NCBI GenBank assembly: GCA_964472875.1
Contig: CAYYMD010000006.1
Location: forward strand, 7,485-71,484
Source: CAYYMD01 sp964472875
GTDB taxonomy: Bacteria; Planctomycetota; Phycisphaerae; SM23-33
Direction of reading: 5' to 3'
Length of the DNA stretch: 64,000 bases
The position numbers and the translations under genes are program-made. The notes below the pieces were generated by a model, which was given only the letters and a program-made list of their open reading frames with translations, searched no databases and was not told where the DNA came from. Shown in pieces: positions 17,155-26,971 of the stretch. The first letter of the stretch is position 1. Each line of letters starts with the position of its first letter.

Positions 17155-19263
17155 TTAACTCGCTAATACCAATGGGCTGAAGATTACATAAAGGACTATT
17201 GTCAGCAGTACACACAGGAGCCCCGCCACAAGCGCTCCCTTGGAAAATTTCAACTCAAGGTCGGAACGAATCTCGAAGACGAACGGCTTCTTCAGTGGTG
17301 AAAGTATAGTCATCACAGTCATCACTATCAGGCACAACACGAAAGTGATGGCCATTCGGTTCAGGAAATTGTTCATGAAACCGAGGCCGGCGAATACGCG
17401 TGTTTCCTCAGCAAGGTACCACATGGTGCCGTAACTGATTATGCTTGTGAGCAAACCGGCAACTCCACACATTCGCGGCCCGCGCCGCACAATGAATCCG
17501 AACACGAATATCGCCAGAATTCCCGGAGAAATAAGGCCTTGGGAACCCTGAATGATAGTGAATATAGAATTGGAGATATTCGGGTTACCCAGCATCGGCG
17601 AAAGCACGGCCGCGATAACTGCAAAACTGACTACCGCTATCCGCCCCAGCAACACGATGGTGTGTTGCCTGGCATTGGGCGAGATGTATTTTTTATACAG
17701 GTCCATGGTAAAAATAGACGACGCGGCGTTTAACATCGCAGCCAACGAACTGATAACCGCACCAAGCAGCGCTGCAAGCACAAAACCGACCAGCCCGACC
17801 TTCTCCGGCAGCACCTCTCCGAGAAGTTGAGCCATAGCAGTATCATATTTATAAGCTGTCAGCGCCTGCTTAGTCACCATGCCACCCTCAGCGGTGGCAC
17901 GTTCTCTGACCATCTTGTTGTACTTCTCCACTTCTTCGGCCAGACCCGGATTAACATGCGTCCATGCTCGATCTTCTTTGGAATCAAATACCATGTACGT
18001 TGGCGCTTTGAGTTCCTTGTAATCTTCTCGCGTCATCGAAAGCACGTATGGATTATCCAATTCGGCCTTAATTTCCTTTTGCTTTTCGGCCATATCATAC
18101 ACGGCGACCAAGTATCTCGAGCCAGGTTCGTCCGGCCAGGATTTGACTTCATCCATGCTTGGGTTTTTCTGCACCTCAACGAATCCCGTCTCGGGATTGG
18201 CCTTGTAGTAAAGTACCATCGCCTTTCCGGCGTCTCCGCGTGCCTCAAGGCGCATGTCCCCATAGAACAGGTTAAATGCCAGTATACCCGGGATTACCAC
18301 TACCATAGGAATAATCAGTTTCAGGAATGCGGAAAATACTATGCCCTTCTGACCCTGCGCCAGCGTCGCCGAACCGAGTGTTCTTTGCGTGATGTACTGG
18401 TTCAGTCCCCAGTAATAAAAGTTGGGAATCCACAATCCCAGCATCAGAGCCGTCCAGGGTAAAATATTGTCGCTGGCCGGTAGGAACATATTAAGCCGGC
18501 TGCTGTTGACGTCAACAAAACGTTCCATGGCGCCCTTGCCCTCTTCGAGATTGACCATTTCCACAGCGCCGGATTTGGTGTCGGTGAACGTTGCGACGAC
18601 GTCAGCGTCACCGAGCATCTGAAAGGCGAAAAACATCACTATCGCGCCGCCGATTATCAGCGCGGTCCCCTGCAGCAGATCAGCCCAGACCGAGGCCTTC
18701 AGGCCACCGGAGACAACATAAACCATAGCAATAAATGCAATTACCAGAGAAGGCGCCAACAGGCTTATCTCTATCCCCGCCTTTCCAAGGAGGGTTTGCA
18801 TAGTCAGTGCCCCGGAATATGTCACCGCCCCCAGCAGAAGCATGTATATAAGCACGGTGGCTATAGCCATGATACTGCGGGCGGCATTATTGTAACGGTA
18901 TTCCAGGAACTCCGGCATGGTGTAGATGCCCGCCCTCAGAAAGTATGGCAGAAAGGCAAAAGCCACCACTACAAGTGTGATGGCCGCCAGCCATTCATAA
19001 CTGGCGATGGCCATACCCACGTGGCTGGCCGCATTACCGCTCATTCCCACGAACTGTTCTGTAGAAATGTTGGCCGCTATCAGGGAAAAACCAATCAGGT
19101 ACCACTTCAATCCACGCCCTGCCAGGAAAAAGTCCTGTGCATCCTTTTCCTTGCCCTTGACTGTACGGCTCTTCCACAGGGCAACCACTATAACAAAAAG
19201 GACAAATCCAACAAAAACAACGTAGTCCAAAATCCCTATGGCAAATCCCAGTGTCGTATACAT
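17155..19263 (-). CDS. Sodium:solute symporter (SSS family, SGLT-like)
   Basis: 702-aa inner-membrane symporter, likely for a sugar. About 14 hydrophobic segments are visible, with the family stretches DFFLAGR, ANISTEQFVGMSG and SSLAAMLNAASSIFTMDLY. Between two core helices, about residues 336-470, lies a soluble insertion of about 130 residues rich in charged side chains, making the protein longer than a typical SSS member (about 500-600 aa). AAGGAG is 9 bp before the ATG. It stands alone on the minus strand and may feed on products of the glycan cluster, but it is 17 kb away, so that link is only inferred. Confidence 0.9.
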   Translation of the reverse strand: MYTTLGFAIGILDYVVFVGFVLFVIVVALWKSRTVKGKEKDAQDFFLAGRGLKWYLIGFSLIAANISTEQFVGMSGNAASHVGMAIASYEWLAAITLVVVAFAFLPYFLRAGIYTMPEFLEYRYNNAARSIMAIATVLIYMLLLGAVTYSGALTMQTLLGKAGIEISLLAPSLVIAFIAMVYVVSGGLKASVWADLLQGTALIIGGAIVMFFAFQMLGDADVVATFTDTKSGAVEMVNLEEGKGAMERFVDVNSSRLNMFLPASDNILPWTALMLGLWIPNFYYWGLNQYITQRTLGSATLAQGQKGIVFSAFLKLIIPMVVVIPGILAFNLFYGDMRLEARGDAGKAMVLYYKANPETGFVEVQKNPSMDEVKSWPDEPGSRYLVAVYDMAEKQKEIKAELDNPYVLSMTREDYKELKAPTYMVFDSKEDRAWTHVNPGLAEEVEKYNKMVRERATAEGGMVTKQALTAYKYDTAMAQLLGEVLPEKVGLVGFVLAALLGAVISSLAAMLNAASSIFTMDLYKKYISPNARQHTIVLLGRIAVVSFAVIAAVLSPMLGNPNISNSIFTIIQGSQGLISPGILAIFVFGFIVRRGPRMCGVAGLLTSIISYGTMWYLAEETRVFAGLGFMNNFLNRMAITFVLCLIVMTVMTILSPLKKPFVFEIRSDLELKFSKGALVAGLLCVLLTIVLYVIFSPLVLAS

Positions 19264-19634
19264 GAAGGTAATCTCCTTAATCAGAAAATCTAAGAAATAA
19301 ACTGTTACCAGTTATACTATTATCGTAGTCGGCACTTTATGTCTCCATTGAAGAGACTGTATTATGCACCGACAAACTCGGTCGGTGGATGTATAACAAA
19401 CAATAAGTTCCGTGTATAGGATTTTTTCATCTTTGCCTGTGAACACGGCTTGACTTTATCCACCTATGAAGAGCGAGAAATCAAAACAAATCCATCCCTG
19501 CTCTTCAATTTTTGTTTTTGAAGGCATCCGCACCCACCACTACTCACTGCGTCAGTCGGCAGCGGGTCTCCGATACGCCTTGCGTTGACCTTCATATTAT
19601 GACTCCGGCAGGCAACCTCAAATGTCAGGCAAAT
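19264..19634. other. Structured intergenic region upstream of symporter
   Basis: 371 bp without a gene. It contains three hairpins: GTCTC/GAGAC at 19341-19357, CACCGAC/GTCGGTG at 19367-19387 and TGAAGAGC/GCTCTTCA at 19467-19507, the last followed on the plus strand by a T-rich run. It could be a symporter 5' leader (minus) or encode a plus-strand RNA; no consensus promoter decides between them. Confidence 0.4.
19467..19520 (+). terminator. Possible plus-strand Rho-independent terminator
   Basis: 8-bp stem TGAAGAGC / GCTCTTCA around a 25-base loop, then ATTTTTGTTTTTG. No plus-strand gene is recognised immediately upstream, which hints at a small transcript from 19.3-19.5 kb. Confidence 0.4.
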
Positions 19635-19976
19635 TCAGCGGACACGACAATCTTTGTTGTTATTTTTGACGATCGTTTCAAACGTCGCCACGCACCTATC
19701 GGGAGCTTCCCCTGCGGGGAGCTCATGAAGATCGTCGGGGCGAAGCAAGGCCGGCCTTTGTTCGTTGTCGGTGTGATACACCCGGCGGGTATAGCCGCCT
19801 CGCTGGAGATTCGCCAAGTCCCTGGCGTCAATCGGGTCGGTCTTGTCGCCGTCGGCGTAGATGGCCTTGTTCCGCATAGTAGTCTGTAACGGCGATGCCC
19901 CACCGGCAATATTCTGTGTGCGTCGCCGTGCGGGATATTCTCGCCCCTGGCTCTCGTTCAAATCGGCGATTATCAC
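19635..19976 (-). pseudogene. Degraded IS110-family transposase fragment
   Basis: A 113-codon frame starting at GTG 19976 with AAGGAG upstream. Only its middle looks like protein: KTDPIDARDLANL, followed by a Tyr/His-rich stretch and NEQR, matches the DEDD-transposase segment K-T-D-x-x-D-A-x-x-L-A of IS110/IS1111 elements. The first 30 residues and everything after NEQR do not resemble the family, and a whole transposase needs over 300 residues. It lies 35 bp after lepA. I infer an old frameshifted insertion relic; no terminal repeats could be identified. Confidence 0.5.
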
Positions 19977-20011
19977 TTTGATAACTCCTTTAAATTAAAG
20001 TCATTTATCTG

Positions 20012-21808
20012 TCAAGTCGATTCGCCCAGCACCGCCATAAACGCCTTCTGTGGAATCTCGACGTTGCTGACCATTTTCATGCGTTTTTTACCTTCCTTCT
20101 GTTTCTCCAGCAGTTTCCTTTTGCGCGTAACGTCGCCGCCGTAGCACTTGGATGTAACGTTTTTGCGGATGGCCTTTACTGTTTCCCGCGCAATTACCCG
20201 CGAGCCGACGGCCGCCTGAAGTGGAATGTCGAACATGTGTCGCGGTATCTCGCTGCGAAGCCGCTGGATGACATCCCGGCCGCGACGCTGGGCCTTGTCG
20301 CGGTGCACGATTATCGAAAGTGCATCGACGCGCTGTTCGTTGACCAGTATGTCCAGCCGCACAAGGTCTTCGGCACGGTAGCCGATGACCTCGTAGTCCA
20401 TCGTGCCATATCCGCGCGTGGAGGACTTCAGTTTGTCATAAAAATCGTATACGACCTCCGAAAGCGGAAATTCATAGGTAATAATAACCCGCTCGGCCGA
20501 AAGATAATCCGTTACCTGGTAAACGCCACGGCGCTGCTCGGACAGCGTCATGACTGCCCCGATTGCTTCGGCTGGAACTATGAGGTCGGCGCGTATGTAA
20601 GGTTCGCGTATTTCATCGATTTTGCTCACCTCCGGCAGGTCGCCGGGACAATCAACTTCTAATTTTTCGCCTTCGGTGGTAAGCACTTCGTAAGGGACAG
20701 ACGGCGCGGTCTGGACGACGTTGATATCGTGCTCGCGTTCAAGCCGCTCCTGGACGATCTCCATGTGCAGCATGCCCAGAAATCCGCAGCGGAAACCGAA
20801 GCCAAGCGCATCGGAATTTATCGGCTGGTATGTCAGTGCCGAATCGTTCAGCTCCAGCCGCTGAAGTGCCTGCCGTAGTTGTGGAAACTGCGTGTCCGCC
20901 CCCGGGAAAAAGTCGCAAAACACCATCCGCCGCGGCGGGCGATACCCGCCAAGCCGCTCTGCGGCCGGTTCGTCCGCGCCTGTGACAGTGTCCCCCACGT
21001 GCACCGCCGATATATCGCGTATATTTGCTACAATGTAGCCCACCTCCCCGGCCGAGAGAGAATCGACCTCTGTCGGAGCCGGGTTGAATTTGCCGAGCTC
21101 GGATATCTGGTGCTCCTCGCCCGTGCCCATCATGCGAACCTGCTGGCCCGATTTCAGCGCACCTTCGAACATGCGAACATAGACTATTACACCGCGATAA
21201 TCGTCGTAGGTGCTGTCGAAAACGAGCGCCTTTGCGGGCACATCGGCCCGGCCGCCGGGCGGCGGAAGCTGCGTCACAATGGCCTCGAGTACTTCATCAA
21301 TGCCCTCGCCGCTCTTTGCGGAAACAAATATACAGTCCTCGGCCGGTCGCTTGATAAGGTGCTCAATCTCCATTGCCGTATCCTCCGGCCGGGCCGTCGG
21401 AAGGTCTATTTTGTTTACCACCGGCACGATGGTCAGCTCGCCCTTCTGGGCAAGGTGCGCGTTGGCGACGGTCTGCGCCTCAACGCCTTGCGCCGCATCG
21501 ACCACAAGCAACGTGCCGTCACAGGCGGCCAGAGACCTGTCCACCTCGTAGTGGAAATCCACGTGGCCGGGCGTGTCTATCATATTAAGCATGTATCGCC
21601 GGCCTTTATGTTCATAATAGAACGTTACCGCGGATGACTTGATGGTGATTCCCCGCTCCCGCTCAAGGTCCATCTCGTCGAGCAGTTGGTCGCGGAACTG
21701 TCGCTGCGTAATCGCGCCTGTGCGCAGTAGCATACGATCCGCCAGCGTGCTCTTGCCATGGTCTATGTGCGCAACGATGCTGAAATTTCTGATTAATTCG
21801 CGGTCCAT
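20012..21808 (-). CDS. lepA: Elongation factor 4 (back-translocating GTPase)
   Basis: 598-aa translational GTPase that binds the ribosome and affects translocation/assembly. G1 motif AHIDHGKST lies at the N-terminus, then DTPGHVDFHYEV and NKIDLP, with the EF4-specific C-terminal domain (VTSKCYGGDVTRKRKLL). The start is ATG 21808, giving the usual MDRELIRNFSIVAHIDHG beginning; an upstream in-frame extension is not conserved-looking. Upstream gene thpR ends 158 bp away. Confidence 0.97.
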   Translation of the reverse strand: MDRELIRNFSIVAHIDHGKSTLADRMLLRTGAITQRQFRDQLLDEMDLERERGITIKSSAVTFYYEHKGRRYMLNMIDTPGHVDFHYEVDRSLAACDGTLLVVDAAQGVEAQTVANAHLAQKGELTIVPVVNKIDLPTARPEDTAMEIEHLIKRPAEDCIFVSAKSGEGIDEVLEAIVTQLPPPGGRADVPAKALVFDSTYDDYRGVIVYVRMFEGALKSGQQVRMMGTGEEHQISELGKFNPAPTEVDSLSAGEVGYIVANIRDISAVHVGDTVTGADEPAAERLGGYRPPRRMVFCDFFPGADTQFPQLRQALQRLELNDSALTYQPINSDALGFGFRCGFLGMLHMEIVQERLEREHDINVVQTAPSVPYEVLTTEGEKLEVDCPGDLPEVSKIDEIREPYIRADLIVPAEAIGAVMTLSEQRRGVYQVTDYLSAERVIITYEFPLSEVVYDFYDKLKSSTRGYGTMDYEVIGYRAEDLVRLDILVNEQRVDALSIIVHRDKAQRRGRDVIQRLRSEIPRHMFDIPLQAAVGSRVIARETVKAIRKNVTSKCYGGDVTRKRKLLEKQKEGKKRMKMVSNVEIPQKAFMAVLGEST

Positions 21809-21966
21809 AATGAAGATTTTAACATAATCTGCGGCATGAAACAGCAATAGGGTGGCGGCGTGCCCGATTAATCGCCCGGCGGCGCTCCTACGCAGTCGCG
21901 TTTTTACATATCGAAATATTAGCACGGTGGTGTGGGAACGCCACCGCGTATGTATGTGGATTTTGC

Positions 21967-22536
21967 CTAACCGCCCAGCGGTGCGTGGTCCATGGCCGTG
22001 TATATAGGCCCGCGGGAGGAGAGTTTGCTCGAATAAACCACAACCTCCGCGGCGTGTTGGCGGCCGAAATCCGTCTCAGCAAACCGCCCGGCCGATTCGC
22101 GAATGGTGGCAGTATCACGTACGCGCTTTATCCTGGCCAGCGTGATGTGCGGACGAAAGGGGCGTGTCTCACGTTTGAAACCAAGTTCGCCGAGTTCATT
22201 GCTGAGTTTTTCGTACAGCTCGACCATTCGTCCATGAGGATCTTCCACGCCACCCCATATCATCTTAAGGCGACGCCCTTGTGGTGGAATTAGCACCAGG
22301 CCGCGAACGCTGAAATCGAACGGACGGATATTTGCAGCTCCCCGCCGCACCGCGTGGCATACTTCCTTAAGGGCATCTTCATCCACATCACCCAAAAAAT
22401 TCATCGTCACGTGCAGATTTTCCCGCGCCACCCATCTAATCTTCGCATCGCCGGCGTCTATCTTCTCGCACGCCCGGCCCAGCGATTTTCGCGCGGCGGC
22501 ATCTATATCAATTGCGCAGAAGGTTCGAATCGCCAT
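21967..22536 (-). CDS. thpR: RNA 2',3'-cyclic phosphodiesterase
   Basis: 189-aa 2H phosphoesterase (formerly 2'-5' RNA ligase, LigT). The two catalytic histidine motifs are HVTMNFLG near residue 42 and HITLARI near 129, at the expected spacing. It hydrolyses 2',3'-cyclic phosphates on RNA. It follows the PfkB kinase gene by 9 bp, probably in one transcript. The C-terminal SSKLSSRGPIYT is a common family ending. Confidence 0.9.
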   Translation of the reverse strand: MAIRTFCAIDIDAAARKSLGRACEKIDAGDAKIRWVARENLHVTMNFLGDVDEDALKEVCHAVRRGAANIRPFDFSVRGLVLIPPQGRRLKMIWGGVEDPHGRMVELYEKLSNELGELGFKRETRPFRPHITLARIKRVRDTATIRESAGRFAETDFGRQHAAEVVVYSSKLSSRGPIYTAMDHAPLGG

Positions 22537-22545
22537 TGTGATGAC

Positions 22546-23451
22546 TCAGAACTGTGCGGAATTTCGGAACTCCTCCAGGCCGACATCTATGTCGTTTTTG
22601 CTGACGGCCTGCAGGCCGCTGAGTGAAAAATCCTTAAGTGTGATACCGGCCGTAACCGTTCCGTATGCTACCGCCCGCCGAAGCGAATCATTATCAGAAT
22701 TTTCGCACGATGCCAGGTAGCCCATCATCGCCCCGGCAAAACTGTCGCCCGCGCCCGTGGGATCCACCACTTCAATCGACGGATACGCCGGTATCGGATA
22801 AACCTTATCGCCTGCAAATATCAAACTGCCGTGCTCGCCCTTCTTGACAACCACGAACCCCCTCACCATGTCCGAAATCCGCTCGCCGGCGATGACCACA
22901 TTGGACTCCTCTGTAAACAGACGCGCCTCGGCGTCGTTGAGCACCAGTCCGTCCAATTGGCCTATCAGTTCGGTTAATTTTTCCCGTTCGGTGGTTATCC
23001 AAAGATCCATGGTGTCGGCCACGACCATCCGTGGGGATTCGAGCTGTCCCAGAAGCTCCATCTGAAGTGCCGGATGCGTATTTGCCAGAAAAACGAAATC
23101 CGAATCGCGGAACTGCTGCGGAATCTGTGGGCCGACCTCCTCCAGCACGTTTAAATCGACCTCAATAGTATCTCGGACGTTGACATCCTCGTGATATCGG
23201 CCGTGCCAGCGGAAGGTCTTTGAGTTCTGACGCACCTCTATACCCGCGGTGTCTATTTCCTGGTGCCGCTCCAGCGGGGCCAGAAAACCTTCCGGCAGGT
23301 CTTCACCCACCACGCCTACCACGCGCACCGGCGAAAAGAAACTGGCCGCGTAGGCAAAATATACCGCCGAACCGCCAAGGACGTTCTCGGCCGTGCCGGA
23401 TGGCGCCTCGACCGTGTCAATACCTATACTTCCTGTTACCAATAAAGACAT
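22546..23451 (-). CDS. PfkB-family carbohydrate/nucleoside kinase
   Basis: 301-aa ribokinase-like kinase. The N-terminal GG motif (VLGGSAVYFAY) and C-terminal DPTGAGDSFAGAMMG with the catalytic Asp are clear. The substrate is not evident: sugar, inosine/adenosine and tagatose-type kinases share this fold. A GAGAG ribosome site precedes the ATG. It leads the kinase-thpR pair. Confidence 0.88.
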   Translation of the reverse strand: MSLLVTGSIGIDTVEAPSGTAENVLGGSAVYFAYAASFFSPVRVVGVVGEDLPEGFLAPLERHQEIDTAGIEVRQNSKTFRWHGRYHEDVNVRDTIEVDLNVLEEVGPQIPQQFRDSDFVFLANTHPALQMELLGQLESPRMVVADTMDLWITTEREKLTELIGQLDGLVLNDAEARLFTEESNVVIAGERISDMVRGFVVVKKGEHGSLIFAGDKVYPIPAYPSIEVVDPTGAGDSFAGAMMGYLASCENSDNDSLRRAVAYGTVTAGITLKDFSLSGLQAVSKNDIDVGLEEFRNSAQF

Positions 23452-23557
23452 ATCTATTACTCTCTTTTTTTAATTACGAACATGGATTGCAGACCGAAGC
23501 GGATATTGTGCCTAAGTGCCCACCATTTTGCAATTATCAATTTTTCTTAGATTAGAG

Positions 23558-25048
23558 TTATTCCTCTACATTTTGCAGTTTCAGACACCTGTCAATGCGG
23601 GCCAGAGTCTTGTCCCTGCCGAGTATGGCCAGAGTCTGGTCGATACCCGGACTCACCTTGGTGCCGGTCACTGCCACGCGCAGCGGCTGGGCGACCTTGC
23701 CCATGCCCAGTTCCTTCTTTTGGCAGAAATCCTTTATCGCCTGCTGGAGTTTATCCGGCTCCCACGGACATTCGCTCAGAACATCGCGAAGTTCCCGCAA
23801 AACCTCATAGCCGGCCCCGTCATTCTTGGCCAGCACCTTCTTCACGGCCTTAGGGTCGTACTCATATGCATCGTCTGAGGCAAAAAGCACGCCGCACTTG
23901 TCTGCAATATCCGCAAGCGTCCTGGCGTTGGTATTGGCCCGAAGCAGTTGCATGAGCACCTCATCATCCTGCGGTATGGGCACATCCGGATTCAGCGAAA
24001 GATAATCTTTCAGCCCCAACAGCAGGCATTGCTCATCCGCGGCAGCCATCGCATCCGTATTGAACGCCAGCAGTTTGTCGCGGTCAAACCTGGCATTGGC
24101 CTTGCCTATTCTCTCGGGGCCGAACAGATCCACCATTTCGTCCAGGGTCATCTTCTCCCGGTCACCGCCCGGATTCCAGCCCAGCAGCGCGATGAAATTC
24201 ACCAGCGCCTCGGGCAGGTAACCCATTTTGCGGAACGAGTGAACCTCCACCGCCCCGTCCCGTTTAGACAGTTTCCGCCCCTGCATATCGAGTATAAGCG
24301 GCAGATGGCAGTACCGCGGCGTCTCGAACCCAAGCGCTTCACGCAGGGCCGCATGTCGCCACGTCTGGGCGAGAAATTCCTGACCGCGGCAGATATAATT
24401 GACACCCATAAGGGCATCATCGACCACGTTGGCCAGATGATACGTCGGCCAGCCGTCGGCCTTGAGAATAATGAAATCGCTCTGCTCGCTCGGCGGCATA
24501 GTCACCTCGCCAAATGCATCGTCACGGATAGTCACTTCCCGCATGGGGCAGACGAAGCGCACGGCCACGGGCTTGCCGGCCGCGCGGGCCTGCTCGGCCT
24601 CGTCCTTGGTGGGGAACTTCTCAGGGCGCGGGTAGCGGAAGTTCTGCTTTGCGGCCGCCGCGTCGTCGCGCATCTGCTTTAGTTCTTCTGAGGTCTCAAA
24701 AGCGTAGTAGGCCTTGCCCTCGTCCAGCAACTGCTCGACGTAGCGGCGATAAATATCCAGCCGTTGCGACTGGCGGTATGGTCCGGCGTCACCCTTGTCG
24801 ATAATACCCCCGTCGTCCAAATCCACGCCCTCATCCCACTCCAGACCAAGCCAGCGGAGGTCGTCTATTATTTTGGGTATGGCCGTCTCGTCGTGCCGGG
24901 CCTGGTCGGTATCTTCTATTCGCAACAGGAATGTCCCGCCGCTCCTGCGTGCCAGTAGATAGTTATACAAGGCGGTCCGTGCACCGCCAACGTGCAGGTA
25001 CCCCGTCGGCGACGGCGCAAATCGGGTTTTTAAATTTTTATCACTCAT
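23558..25048 (-). CDS. gltX: Glutamate--tRNA ligase
   Basis: 496-aa class I synthetase: RFAPSPTGYLHVGG (HIGH-equivalent) at the N-terminus and KLSKRDGAV (KMSKS-equivalent) near residue 255, then an anticodon-binding helical domain. ATG 25048 begins MSDKNLKTRFAPSP; the frame continues upstream to 25141 but without signal. It is divergent from glnS. The presence of both enzymes implies direct Gln-tRNA formation; no gatCAB is seen. Confidence 0.96.
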   Translation of the reverse strand: MSDKNLKTRFAPSPTGYLHVGGARTALYNYLLARRSGGTFLLRIEDTDQARHDETAIPKIIDDLRWLGLEWDEGVDLDDGGIIDKGDAGPYRQSQRLDIYRRYVEQLLDEGKAYYAFETSEELKQMRDDAAAAKQNFRYPRPEKFPTKDEAEQARAAGKPVAVRFVCPMREVTIRDDAFGEVTMPPSEQSDFIILKADGWPTYHLANVVDDALMGVNYICRGQEFLAQTWRHAALREALGFETPRYCHLPLILDMQGRKLSKRDGAVEVHSFRKMGYLPEALVNFIALLGWNPGGDREKMTLDEMVDLFGPERIGKANARFDRDKLLAFNTDAMAAADEQCLLLGLKDYLSLNPDVPIPQDDEVLMQLLRANTNARTLADIADKCGVLFASDDAYEYDPKAVKKVLAKNDGAGYEVLRELRDVLSECPWEPDKLQQAIKDFCQKKELGMGKVAQPLRVAVTGTKVSPGIDQTLAILGRDKTLARIDRCLKLQNVEE

Positions 25049-25165
25049 ACATATTAACGTACCGGCCCACACGATTCTTTTCAATGCAATTGGTATGTTC
25101 CTGATCATTGTCAAACCGGCTTCGCGCCAATACAATGCCAAATTACCCGTAAGATTGGATCAACT

Positions 25166-26887
25166 ATGAACCAAGACAAAGACAGCAAAAAACTCGACTT
25201 CATCCGCCAGATCGTCGCCGACGATAAAAAAGCCGGTAAGTGGGATGGCCATGTCGTAACACGCTTCCCGCCCGAGCCGAACGGATACCTCCACATCGGC
25301 CACGCCAAGGCGGTGTGGATAAACTACGGCATCGCGCAGGAATTCGGCGGGCGGTTCCACCTCCGCATGGACGACACGAATCCCATGGCCGAGGAGGAGG
25401 CGTACGTGGCCGCGATAAAAGAGGACGTCGCATGGCTCGGCGCCGACTGGGGCGAGCGATTCCACTACGCCAGTGACTACTTCGAGCAAATGTACGAATA
25501 CGCCGTTGAACTGGCGAAAAAGGGCAAGGCCTACGTGGATGATCTCTCGGCCGAGGAAATCCGCGAATATCGCGGCACACTGACCTCACCGGGCAGGAAC
25601 AGCCCCTACCGCGACCGCCCCGTCGCCGAGAACCTCGATTTGCTCGATCGCATGAAGACCGGCGAGTTCCCCAACGGGTCGCGCGTCCTGCGGGCGAAAA
25701 TCGATATGGCACACCCGAACATGAACATGCGCGACCCGGTAATGTACCGCATCCTCCACGCCGAACACCCCCACCGAGGCGGAAAGTGGTGCATCTATCC
25801 CACCTACGACTGGGCCCACGGGCTGGAGGACTCCATCGAGGGCGTCACGCACTCACTGTGCTCGCTGGAGTTCGAGAACCACCGCCCGCTTTACAACTGG
25901 TTCATAGACGCAATAAACGACGGCCGCGATGATAAAATTCATCATCCACAGCAGATTGAATTCGCGCGGTTCAACCTGACATACACGGTGATGTCAAAGC
26001 GCCTGCTGCGCGAACTGGTCGACGGCGGGCACGTTTGCGGCTGGGACGACCCGCGCCTGCCGACCATTCGCGGCCTGCGTCGCCGCGGATTCACGCCGGA
26101 GGCCATCCGCGATTTTATGAAGCACATCGGCGTCAACAAGTTCGTCAGCACCATCGAGGTCGAACTGCTGGAGCATTTCCTGCGGCAAGACCTGAACAAA
26201 CGCGCTCCGCGGCGGATGGCCGTACTGCGGCCGCTGAAGGTGGTCATAGACAATTACCCCGATGGGCAAATCGAGCAACTCGAAGCGATAAACAATCCCG
26301 AGGATGAGTCGGCCGGCGTGCGGCAGGTGCCCTTCTCCAGGGTAATCTACATCGAGCGCGGCGACTTCATGGAGGACCCGCCGAAAAAGTTCTACCGTCT
26401 CTCGCCCGGCCGGGAAGTCCGCCTGCGCTACGCGTACTTCATTAAGTGCAACGACGTTGTCAAGGATGAATACGGAAACGTCGTGGAGGTCCACTGCACG
26501 TACGACCCGGCCACGCGCGGCGGCGACGCCCCCGACGGGCGGAAGGTCAAGTCCACGCTGCACTGGGTGGCGGCCAAGACGGCCGTCGAGGCCGAGGTCC
26601 GCCTGTACGACCGCCTGTTCATCAGGGAAGACCCCACGAATACGCCCGAAGGCGGCGACTGGAAGGATAATATCAACCCCGACTCGCTGGAGGTGCTAAC
26701 CGGCTGCAAACTCGAACCGTCACTGGCCGACATCACACCCGGCTGGATATGCCAGTTCGAGCGCAAGGGCTATTTCTGTGTCGACCCCGACAGCACCTCC
26801 GAAAACCCCGTCTTCAACCGCACAGTAACACTAAAAGACACCTGGGCCAAAATCCAAAAACGCCGACAAAAACAAAACAAATCTTAG
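25166..26887 (+). CDS. glnS: Glutamine--tRNA ligase
   Basis: 573-aa class I synthetase with FPPEPNGYLHIGHAK near residue 34, the YPTYDWAHGLEDSIEGVTHSL segment and MSKRLL (KMSKS-like), followed by the two-barrel anticodon domain. Longer than gltX and clearly the GlnRS branch. Intergenic distance to gltX is 117 bp, so the pair shares a divergent control region. Confidence 0.96.
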   Translation: MNQDKDSKKLDFIRQIVADDKKAGKWDGHVVTRFPPEPNGYLHIGHAKAVWINYGIAQEFGGRFHLRMDDTNPMAEEEAYVAAIKEDVAWLGADWGERFHYASDYFEQMYEYAVELAKKGKAYVDDLSAEEIREYRGTLTSPGRNSPYRDRPVAENLDLLDRMKTGEFPNGSRVLRAKIDMAHPNMNMRDPVMYRILHAEHPHRGGKWCIYPTYDWAHGLEDSIEGVTHSLCSLEFENHRPLYNWFIDAINDGRDDKIHHPQQIEFARFNLTYTVMSKRLLRELVDGGHVCGWDDPRLPTIRGLRRRGFTPEAIRDFMKHIGVNKFVSTIEVELLEHFLRQDLNKRAPRRMAVLRPLKVVIDNYPDGQIEQLEAINNPEDESAGVRQVPFSRVIYIERGDFMEDPPKKFYRLSPGREVRLRYAYFIKCNDVVKDEYGNVVEVHCTYDPATRGGDAPDGRKVKSTLHWVAAKTAVEAEVRLYDRLFIREDPTNTPEGGDWKDNINPDSLEVLTGCKLEPSLADITPGWICQFERKGYFCVDPDSTSENPVFNRTVTLKDTWAKIQKRRQKQNKS

Positions 26888-26971
26888 GGCCTGAAACTCT
26901 GCTGCCGGCGGAAAGGATTTCATTCACAACGGCGATGACGGAACGCTCGTGACATGAACAAACATGAACAA

